Positions 12,020-22,400 of a DNA stretch of 64,000 bases are shown here, piece after piece. The stretch is from contig JACMZG010001870.1 in NCBI GenBank assembly GCA_018340805.1, positions 23,500,881-23,564,880 on the forward strand, in the 5' to 3' direction. Position numbers and translations under genes: made by a program. The first letter of the stretch is position 1. Every line of letters begins with the position of its first letter. The notes beneath the pieces were generated by a model. That model was not told the DNA's origin. It saw only the letters and a list, made by a program, of their open reading frames with translations, and searched no databases. Source of the stretch: Microvelia longipes (lineage: Eukaryota; Arthropoda; Insecta; Hemiptera; Veliidae).

Positions 12020-12850
12020 AATACGGTTCTTTTCTTGATTTAATGTGCAACTCATTTTCAACAACAATATCTACGGTTTCCTTGTAAATTTTGTGCGCAA
12101 TATTTTCATATTATAAACAACAAATAAATTAATAGCTCTTAACATTCGGAATTCTCGTGATGCTTTGATTATTCATAGTTTGTCTTCCTTCTAACAATAC
12201 GGCTCTATTCTTGGTTTAATATGCAAATAATTTGCAACGACAATATATATTGTTTTCTTGTAAATTTTGTGCGCAATATTTTCATATTATAAATAACAAA
12301 TAAATTAATAGCTCTTAACATTCGGAATTCTCCTGATAATTTGATTATTCATAGTTCGTCTTCCTTTTACAATACGCGCTCTATTCTTGGTTTAATATGC
12401 AAATAATTTGCAACGACAATTATATATTGTTTTCTTGTAAGCTTGCTGTGCGCAGTACTTTCATACTATAAATAACAAATAAATTAATAGCTAAAAGCAT
12501 TCAGAAATCTCGTGATAATTTGATTATTCATAGTTCGTCTTCCTTCTTACAATACGGCTCTATTCTTGGTTTAATATGCAAATAATTTGCAACGACAATA
12601 TATATTGTTTTCTTGTAAAGCTTGTGCGCAGTACTTTCATAAAATAACAAATAAATTAATAGCTATAAGCATTCAGAAATCTCGTGATAATTTGATTATT
12701 CATAGTTCGTCTTCCTTCTTACAATACGGCTCTATTCTTGGTTTAATATGCAAATAATTTGCAACGACAATATATATTGTTTTCTTGTAAAGCTTTTGCG
12801 CAATATTTTCATTCTACCCTCTGTAATAAAATATAAATTAATGGCTAACA
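12020..12850. repeat. Satellite-like tandem repeat, unit 172-180 bp
   Basis: Five landmarks of the phrase TGTGCGCAATATTTTCAT lie near 12090, 12269, 12449, 12625 and 12797, giving periods of about 179, 180, 176 and 172 bp. Each unit also carries ATAAATTAATAGCT, GATTATTCATAGTTCGTCTT, ACGGCTCTATTCTTGGTTTA and GCAAATAATTTGCAACGAC. The period shrinks through indels toward the right end. Confidence 0.9.
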
Positions 12851-13108
12851 TTCAGAATTCTCTTGGAAGTTTGAACTAATTTATGACGTTCAATCTTTTG
12901 TACGACCAGAAACAAAAACCACCTTGTTACTTGTTTGACCTTCATTACCTTTTAACTAATAATACTGTATAAAAATATAATCGTGGTGTATAAAAATATT
13001 TTGAATTTATTACAAGAAGCCTAATATTACTCTAAAACAAGTGCATAATTTTTAAGTAAAACAAGACCTACCATGCACAAAAGGGTGTGATATCATATTA
13101 GTACATAA

Positions 13109-13395
13109 TAACACGTTATAGTACTACACAACACGTCATAGTACTACAACTCATAACACGTCATAGTACTACAACTTCAGAACACGTCATAGTACCTATA
13201 GCTCATGACACGTCATAGTACTACAACTCATAACACGTCATAGTACTACAACTCACAACACGTCATAGTTTTACAACTCATAACACGTCATAGTACTACC
13301 TCATAACACGCCATAGTAACTCATCATTACTACAACTCATAACACGCCATAGTACTACAACTAATAACACGTCATAGTACTACAACTCATAAAAA
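13109..13395. repeat. Minisatellite, 25-bp unit
   Basis: About eleven copies of AACACGTCATAGTACTACAA plus CTCAT. Copies are contiguous with few changes (ACGCCAT, a missing CTACAA), so this is a tandem array and not a spacer-containing array. Confidence 0.9.
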
Positions 13396-13799
13396 ATCTT
13401 TCACTCTAAACTATAAATTAATTTAAAATGATCAAACCAATTTTAGATTAATTTCAGGTTTTTTAAGAAAGTTTCTTTTCTGTTATTACAATTATTTAAT
13501 TTGTGTGTGTAAATTTTGAATTGTACTTTACAGTTCATATAGTTAGTTTTTTTCAGGCGTAATTAAATAATAATCCGTGACAAATGCAAGATCGTTTAAA
13601 CAAACTTTAAAAAATCAAAAATAATTATTAATTAAAAAAGTTAATTAAACGATTATTTTAAATAATGTTAATTAAAAATTGCAATGATAAATAAAAGTAT
13701 CATTAAAAAAGGTGTGGAAACAAAAATTATATCTTATTATGAAGCTATAAAATTAAAATTTAACTTAAAATTTAGATTTAGCTGTTAACTCATCAAAAA

Positions 13800-14605
13800 T
13801 TATTTTATAGAAACCTTAATTACGATCATGTGAGTAAAATCTATTTTTCAGATAATAATAATATTGATTTTATAGGTACGATAATGAGAACTAGGGGTGA
13901 ACTGTTTAACTTGAATGATAAAACTTGGAAAAATGATTTAGACAGAATGTGTTGCTTATGTCAGACGAATGAATATGAGAACATTATTCATTTTGTAGGT
14001 TCATGTCCTGCCATAACACCATTTCGTCTAAAGCATTTCCCATGGAGATCTTAGAAACTCAACAAGTTTATGCTTTACTAAATGGAAAAGATTTCCATCA
14101 TTATATCGTTTTTTAAAGAAGCTATGCTTCATAGATCAAATATTCTAACTAAATAAAAATAATTAATTATTATACTAACAAATTATGAATTTATATTTAT
14201 TTTAATTTATTATCAAATACCTATGTTTTTAATTGTTTTTTTTTTAAATTGCATTTGTATAATTTTTTTTATATTAGTGTTAAGTTTTTCAATTTGCATG
14301 TTATAATATTACATAATTTTAACTAGCTTCCATTTGAATAACAAATTGATGTAAATTTAATACTACATTAAGGAATAAATATTATAATAATAAGAAATTT
14401 AGCAAATAGTGATAAAAAAAGATAGATAAAATTGATTAGTCTAGCTAATTTATAGTGTTTTAATGTTATTCATCTATATGTATTATTATTTTTACAATTT
14501 TAGTTAGTTTTAATTGCATGTGTATAATTAGATCCTAAGTAGCTCTATATAATAAATGTCAGAACTCCCAGCACACGACTATTATAGTCATTGCTGACAA
14601 ATGCA
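13800..14605 (+). mobile_element. LINE C-terminal remnant with Cys/His cluster
   Basis: The frame 13830-14054 encodes CCLCQTNEYENIIHFVGSCP, a C-x2-C...H...C cluster like that at the C-terminus of several non-LTR retrotransposons. It is preceded by RTRGELFNLNDKTWKNDLDR, also typical of that region. Upstream RT domains are missing. The AT-rich sequence after 14054 is probably its 3' UTR. The clade cannot be set from so short a piece. Confidence 0.5.
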
Positions 14606-14609
14606 TGAA

Positions 14610-15405
14610 TTTTATAGTCTATATTGACAAAAACATATATTTAAATTGTGCTTATAATAATAATAAATAAAAGTATCATTAAAAAAGTATTTTAATGATA
14701 TTTCAAATTTTCTGAGTACAATAAAGCCTTTACCACATTTCTTGAGATGTCTATATGAAAGGATATGCTCTTTCTCACAAAAATTACTGTATACAACAGT
14801 GCTACGAATGATAACAGTACTACGGGTGGTTAACCAGTAATCATTCCAGACAATTTTGCATAGCATTGACTTTATTTCAATAACCATACCGTGTGTTGGA
14901 ATAATAGAAGGGCTTGAATTGAATACTGACAAGATTGATGAGAAATCTCGTAACACCCTTAAGGGACTATCACAAAGGGACAGTCACAGAAGGGATGAAG
15001 AGGGCGGGAGTTTCGAAAACAATTACCACTACCCAACTGGGGACACTCTTTATTGCTTCCTTAATCCCATGTATACAACCTAGTAATCTAATGTTCCCTA
15101 CCCTAATTTAAATGACCTTATGGGCCTTACAATGGTAAAAGAGATTATCCACTTCTTTCAATAATTTTATAAAGCAAAACATATTATAATTGTCCGGAAA
15201 TTTGTGAGGTGTCAGAGGTATCTGTTAATGAATATCTTTTTATTAAGCTTAATTTTCTTCTTTGATTTTCCATAGAAGAATGTTTAGGTTTCCATTCTAT
15301 CTGAAATTGACTACTGTGAGTGCAAGTAAGTGATGTAACTTTATTCTGAGGCCTGTACTTTTTCTTTTTGGTTTCTCCTTAAATATTAAATGGTAATATT
15401 ATACA
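14610..15405. other. Unannotated stretch upstream of the Flattop-like gene
   Basis: Open frames at 14612-14956 (-) and 14856-15083 (+) have no recognisable domain. The phrase AATAAAAGTATCATTAAAAA occurs at both about 13690 and 14665. The missing first coding exon of the downstream gene could lie here or further upstream, but I could not find one with a phase-0 donor. Confidence 0.35.
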
Positions 15406-15410
15406 TTACA

Positions 15411-15459
15411 GGTAGCTCAGAGCTCGCCTTATTGACCGTAAGGTGATCCCTGAGCTACC
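15411..15459. other. Two-tier hairpin
   Basis: GGTAGCTCAG (15411-15420) pairs perfectly with CTGAGCTACC (15450-15459). Inside the loop CCTTA and TAAGG can pair around TTGACCG. It sits at the start of a GC-richer island (15411-15660). It could be a structured RNA, a MITE end or chance. Confidence 0.5.
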
Positions 15460-16211
15460 GGCAGCAGGTACAGGCTGGAACTCAAAAGAACATAGCAGGA
15501 GGAGGGCCTTTTTATGGTCCTCCACCGGTCACTGTGGTCCCACGTATAACGTAAGTTTCCAGGGAAAACTTTGTTCGGTTTTGGAAGTCGGGTTTTAGGG
15601 ATCTATGGTTCTAGCAGTATTTCCCTATCGGGCGGTACCAGAGTAGTGAGCATAATGAGTATTCGGTTATACTAGAAGAACTGGTGAAATATGTAAAAGA
15701 TGAGATAAATAAGATCAGAGTGGCTAGTGGGATTATAGAAAAAGTATACTAGGCAATTATACTATAGAATAATACTGGAATTGACGATTTGTTTATGACC
15801 AAGTAGAAAACCTGTATCCTAGTGAGAAGATACGTGTGCACTTATCAGCATAGGTAGTACTTTGCATGTGCAGTGCGCTTATGTTGTATGTTTTGGATGG
15901 ATTCTCCATTATCATTACAACTGCCAGTTTGGTTTGGAATGCGGTCAAATTAAACATTATTCATCCAGGAGCCAACTGTATTACTTAAATGGCTTTGTGT
16001 CACACCATATATATGATCTAGTTCTACTGCTATTTATAATTCATAACTATATCATAATTGATATAGTTCTATTTATAATTCAAAGAGTCACGTCAGCGGC
16101 GTTATTTCATTGTAGGAAATAATGTTTATTTTAAATTTTGAATCTATACGATATTTATATTTCGTATACATTTATTTTCTAATAATAGAAATATGACTTT
16201 GTTTGTTTCAG
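15460..16211. other. GC-richer island, then AT-rich DNA before exon
   Basis: 15460-15660 has higher GC than its surroundings, with one frame open for about 50 codons before a stop and a GTAAGT at 15551. No protein family was recognised, and the open frame 15862-16122 looks random. The last bases before 16212 are a TTTGTTTCAG splice acceptor. Confidence 0.4.
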
Positions 16212-16410
16212 TACGAATCAACATTTTTGCCTGCACGTCTAAGCGATTGGTCAGCAGGCTGGAAGATCCCAGTAAAACCTCAAGCTAGACGACTTCCTAC
16301 TAAAGTAATAGCTGATGACAGAGGTCATTTATTACCTGGTATACCCAGGCATGGTAATCCATGGCCGCAGTTCAAGTATCAATACCCTAAAAAAATTACA
16401 AGAAGATATG
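16212..16410 (+). CDS. CFAP126: Flattop-like gene, first exon found
   Basis: Acceptor TTTGTTTCAG ends at 16211 and donor ATATG|GTAATT begins at 16411. The exon is 199 bases, 66 codons plus one base. It holds the Flattop core, with W residues in DWSAGWK and the DRGHLLPG motif. There is no ATG at the exon start, so translation must begin on an earlier exon. The phase-0 acceptor matches the position where the vertebrate protein reads QYE. Confidence 0.85.
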
Positions 16411-19400
16411 GTAATTACTAACCTAGTTTAAATGGCACAATGGACCCCGTACATTTTAAATTGGAAAGAAATGGGCCCCGTGGTAATAATAAATACCCAG
16501 GCAGTGGTATTTTTGATAATATAATATACATTTATACAATCAAATTTAATATTCTGTAAGAAAAAAATTCTGAAATTTAGTTATGTATATTAACCTATAA
16601 CTTGAAAAAAGTTTGATAAACATGTTAACACTTTAGATAAGGGTTATAATAAAAGTCTCTAAAAATCCATTACGTGCCATTCTCCATTTAAAATGTGCAG
16701 GCTCTTTTATTAAGAAACATTTGTGGATTCCCTTAGGCGAGGTGTTAAGGAAATCTCTATCCATGATGTATAGCATAACCGGCTTTCAATTTCAAACTGG
16801 ACACAGCAGCGCATATCGTTTGACAAGGTATGTCAAAGTGTAAAAAAGTTAAGATGAATCGCATAATCATTGGTACAAATTGCAAATAAAGTCTCTTTTT
16901 AACTCTTTGATCATACCTTGTGACCAATCACAATATGAAACTTTGTGGACATTTTACTAACAATTTGAGCTCTTGTTTGGATTTTTTTTCCGAAATTGGC
17001 TTTTTGAGATATTAGCATTTTTATTAAATAAATAAATAAAAATAATTTATTTCCTGTTAAAGTATACATACAATGGTTTGTATTAACCTATTATTTATAA
17101 TATAAGATTTTCTAACAAAAAAGGGAGATGTTTAGGGGGCACCCTGCTCTTCCACTCCCCCTATCCCTGCTCTTCCACATCCCCTATAATACTTGCATGT
17201 ATGTAAAACTTGTTACTAATTATCCAAAAGTATCTAGAATCCATTCGAAAGGATCAAGTTTAAGCTTTCAATCGCCACCAAAATAAAATTTTTACCTTAA
17301 GCAGAATTTCAGATAGTTATTTTCATAGTCAAAGAAATGACGAAATTTTACATTTTTTATTAATTAATTAATATAAAAAAAATTAATTCTTATATTTCAT
17401 ATAAGTATTATGACAAGTATCATATGACAAATAATATGATAAGTGATTGAAGAATCAGCTACCGTCGATACTTGCCGTTTAGGTATAAATATCCCTGGAC
17501 CGGTTTCGGCTTAACGCCAACATCAGTAGGCGGGCCAACACTCGAGCTCTCAACTAATAAATTGTTAATTGTTATTTTTGTAAAAATGGTAATTTTGCCC
17601 GTTATTTTAGTAATAAATAAATAAAGTTATTCACTGATATAACTTTGATATAACCCCGTCTGCTGATGATGGCTTTAAGTCGAACCCGGTCCAGGGATAT
17701 TCATATCCAACATCAAGTATCGACGGTAGCTGATTCCTAAATTGCTTCTTCAACTTGCGGTAAATACAGCCTCTTTATGATAAGTATCTTATGATAATTT
17801 CTTATCTTCATATAATTCTTTAACTTATAGGGCGCTAAGATACAACCGGGCGGGAACAGTTGCAATGGGAACAGCGCAATATTTCACATTGGTCTATATG
17901 TGCAAGTTATTTTTAAATAACATCTCCTTCTTGAAAATAATACATATTTACGAAAACGTTTTTAATGTGTTCATTTCATTAAATTTAGTTTTAATGCTTA
18001 ATTTAGACTTATGCTCTCTTCACCTTTTCATTAATTATTTTGTTATTAGAGATAGATGTTGTTATTGTAGATAGCGCTTGAAGGAACCTCTCATAATTTT
18101 TAAGTATTGATATAATATGGTAACATTATATATCCCATAGTAATAATATCACTTAATTTTTGATACTTAAAATATAGAAAAATATGTGCATTTGGACCCT
18201 CATAATTAATTTTATCATAGTTTTATGTTATTTTATTTTCATTATTAATGTTAATGTTTTATTATACCATAATTATTTTATGGCGTTATTAATGTTAAAT
18301 GTATGCCACTTTGATCTGCTGTCAGTTTATGTTATTTAAGATAAAAAACTTGTTATGTGCAGCTTCGATCACCCTATTCTCTAATAAGAGTTAAAAGCTT
18401 ATTGCTAGACAAATTTTTCGTTGGGTTCTTCTGTGACTTTTGACCCCAAATGTAAGAATTTTTTACCTGATCATTTAATATTAATAGTTTAGGTTGTAAT
18501 AAACACACTTGAGAGGTCTTACATTGTCTGCCAATTAAATACCCTGGTAAAATATCAATAATTAATTTAAATGAAATAAACTCATGTTTACTAATTTTTA
18601 GCTGATGATGTAAACTGGCCACCTGAGGAGAGAAAGAAATTATCATCTTGGGAAAAAAGATCACGACATATACCTATACTACCTGGTGAAGAACCGGAGA
18701 ATAAATTACAACCATCACCGTCTAAATACTCTGTAAGTTAAGCCTATTATTAATTTTAAGTCAATATGTTAAGGATTGTGAACTCTGGCTTAATATATAA
18801 TCGTATATCATTTGATACTACCGAGTTTTGCAAAACATGAATAGTTGACACAATATAATTGTGCGAGAGACACCTAGGAAATGCAACAAGCAAAATGCAA
18901 TGCTACATCTGGGAACTGTTCCATCATTCGACATTCGTCATCATTGATGGCTCGACATAATGTCATGTCCACTCTGTTTCGTTACGTCTAACTCATCAGG
19001 GCGCGACAGAGCCTGAACTCACTCTGACCTTCAATTAATTCCGAAGATATAATGTGAAGTACTTACCAGAGACGAGCGGTGCTCTCTTACCGCCATCATG
19101 CATGGCAAGCAAAACATATATCATTTGATACTACCGAGTTTTAATCGTAACTGCGAGCATAGCTTAACTCACGTCTTTTGTTGTTTCGACAAATCGGTCA
19201 TTAAAATCATAATGATTCGAATCAGCAAACAACTAAAGCAAACAAATTTGACAAAATTTTCATTTTAGCAAATTTTTAAAGGATCAACGAGTTAATAAGA
19301 TGCGGGTGTGAAGAGGGGGAGAGGGAGTTGGTTTTTCTAAATGAGGAACATACATAAAGATATTCCTACGCGTGTTACTCCAACAACACAGAGTTGCCTC

Positions 19401-22400
19401 GACTATTTTTGCGTTTCAATGTCTAAAGTCGCTACTAAATACTTGTGCCTCTTTTTCTGATCACAGAGCTATTAAATTAGATTTGTGCTGCTCTTTTATC
19501 GGAAAACTAAATGTAAAGAAAAATATTTTAAATAAAAAAATTAATAAAATTGGTTCCTTATCGAACAAAAATATAGATAATATAGTTAACGATGTTAGAG
19601 CAATAGGGGTTAAGAGTTGTATATCCAATGAGACGTATACATCAAATCTTTTAAATTCTTTGAAAGTCAACATTTTAAACAGCAATAGTTGCGAACCAGA
19701 TCTTGCTCAAAGGGACAAATGTTGGATCACATCAGGTATTAAAATATCTGCAGCCAAACTTAAAGTTTTCCATAAAAGAAAATCAAAAGACGACTCAGTT
19801 GCATTCAATGAATTTTATAAAAAATATAAAAATATTTTTAATAAAGTGTTAAAAGCTGCCAAAAACATGCACTGGAACAAAATTGTGAATAGTGCTTCTA
19901 ATAAACCAGGTGAGCTCTGGAAACTAATTAAAGCTGAGGATGCAACAGCTCAGAAATGTGATAAAAGAAATATTAATCTAATACACAATGGTGAAAAGTA
20001 CATAGGCAAATCTGCCGCTGACAAATTGAATGCCTATTGGGCTAACAATGAATATCTATGTGAACCTGACTCATCCATGTCATCCTTACCTTCACTTCAC
20101 CAACCTGACATCCAAAACACAGCCAGTTCTTCCGTTCAGCCCTTACAGCATGTAATATATAAGAGTCCAAAACAAAGTTTATTTTTTCAACCTGTCACTC
20201 ACAAGGAAATTTCTAAAGCAATAAAGGACTTCAGTAGCTCTGAATCTAAAGATACTTACAATATAAGTAATAAAGTTTTAAAACATATTTCTCCATACAT
20301 TATTGACAGTTTGGTAAAAATAGTTAACGACTGCTTTGAAGAAGGAATTTTTCCTGATTCAATAAAAATTAGTAAAGTCGTCCCTTTATTTAAAAAGGGG
20401 GACTCTAGTGACATAAACAATTACAGACCTATAACTATTGTTCCTATACTCTCTAAAGTTATTGAAAAGGTTATTCACAATCAAATTTTAGATTTTTTAA
20501 ACAAATATGAAATTTTATCTACTGGACAACATGGTTTTTTGCCAAAAAAGTCAATTAACTCTGCTCTTTACCAATACCAAACTACTATTTATGAACTGCT
20601 AAATCAAAATAAGAAAGTAGCCGTCATCAGTGCGGATTTAAAGAAAGCTTTTGATTTAGTAAATCATCTAATTCTTTTAAATAAACTTGAAAAATATGGC
20701 ATCCGTGGCAAAGCTAACGATTTAATCAAATCTTTTTTATCAGGAAGAAGACAAAAAGTGGTAGTTATGGAAATGGCAAAAAAGTTGAGTCCAAATTTCT
20801 TGAAACAAATCTTGGGGTGCCTCAAGGCTCTGTTTTGGGGCCATTACTGTTTTTGATTTACATTAATGACTTACCGGATTTGTTTGAAGACGGGTGCAAG
20901 GTGCATTTTTTATGCTGACGACTCCACTTTAATCGTATCATCTGATACATATGAAAATTTAATTAATAACATTAAAATTGTTATTCGTAAATTACAAAGC
21001 TGGTTACTTGAAAACAAACTATTGTTGAATAAATCAAAAACTAAAATAATAATAATAAGAATGAAAAAAATAAATTATGAATTTCCGAAAACTATAGAGG
21101 GTATAGAAATAGTTGAGTCCTTATCACTTCTAGGAGTTACAATACAGAACAACCTGGACTGGACTAAACATATAGACAACCTTACCTCCAGACTCTCATC
21201 ATCTTGCTACTTACTATCTTACTATAGAAGACTTACTGACCTCAAAACATTGACAAATATTTATTATGCCCAAGTTTAATTCTGTCATGAGTTATGCCTT
21301 AATACAGTGGGGTGGTTCAACAAAATTAGAAAAAGTTTTTTTAAAACAAAAAAGAGCCATTAGAAGCATGTTAGGATTTGAACAGACTCATACCTGTAAG
21401 GGTTCCTTTAAAAAATTAAATATCCTAACCCTTCCATCTCTTTATATCTATAACCTATTGCTTTTTGTATTTAATAATATTAATTTGTTTGAAAATTTAA
21501 ATAAAGGTATTTATATTACTCGGAATGTCAATAAGCTTGAGGTAAAAAGCTGTAAATATGAAATATTTAAAAAATCTCCAGAATACTTGGGTCAAATGTT
21601 TTATAATAAATTACCTGAACATATAACAGGCATCAAAAAAATTACAACTTTTAAAAATAGACTCAAAAAATTTTTACTTGAAAAAGAGTATTATTGTCTT
21701 AAAGAATTTCTTAATGACGATCTCTCAAAAATGTAGTGAATTATTATATTTTTTAATATTTATTTTTTTATTGTTTGTAAATGGAATACTTGTTATTATA
21801 TAATCTTGTATGACAATTTCTAATTCTTGTAAAAGTCAAAAGAATGAAATAAATTTATTTATTATTTATTATTTATTTATTACTCATCAAGAATATTTTT
21901 GTAATATATTATTTATTTAATAATAATAATGGGCTTCAGGTTCCGCGTCTCACTTGTTCTTGGTTTCGTACTTTGTAACAGCCAAGTTCAGTACTTAACT
22001 GTACTTAGTTTTAAATCCGCATCCACTTTAGTTATTTGTTTAGTAGTTACTCATTTGTGTTTAATTTTTTTGTGTTTATTTTCTGGCTGCATTTAATTTT
22101 TTACGTTATTGCTTTTTCGTTGGCTGTTAATTTTTTTTTCATTTCACACGAACAGAGAATACATGTTTCCAATCACGCTTCTAGTTCTGCACAAGAAATT
22201 GTTAGTTGCAAAGCTTGAACTCAAAAATACATCATCACAAAACTGATAAGCCGCCTACAGTTACAGGATCGAAGGAGAGAAAACAGAAGGAGAAAAAAGA
22301 AAAGCGGATCACCTTACAAAAGTGAAGAAGAACCTCTTAAAGTTAACGAATATGATGCTTACACAAAAGACGATCAGGACTTTTCTCGCAGAGAAGGGTA

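Larger units (their letters stand above)
16411..18601 (+). other. Intron 1 of Flattop-like gene
   Basis: GT at 16411 and AG ending at 18601. Contains a dispersed repeat (17240-17345) and a MITE (17452-17736). Also has (AAAT)n near 17030 and a C-rich pair of phrases (CACCCTGCTCTTCCACTCCC, 17140-17185). No gene of its own. Confidence 0.7.
18733..22260 (+). other. Intron 2 of Flattop-like gene
   Basis: Strong GTAAGT donor. The acceptor is CCTACAG (ending 22260) or TTACAG (ending 22266); both keep phase 0. A good branch-point match, AACTGATAAG, lies at 22241-22250. The intron contains a 26-bp direct-repeat pair and a sense LINE. 21900-22220 holds no recognised gene; the open frame 22036-22218 is hydrophobic low complexity. 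Confidence 0.65.

Noticed and set aside
13109..13395. Regular short repeats resembling a CRISPR array
   Set aside because: Units are contiguous with no unique spacers, there are no cas genes, and the context is eukaryotic.
15400..15560. Possible upstream exon ending at GTAAGT (15551)
   Set aside because: No ATG-initiated frame reaches the donor without a stop, and the phase and residues do not fit a Flattop N-terminus.
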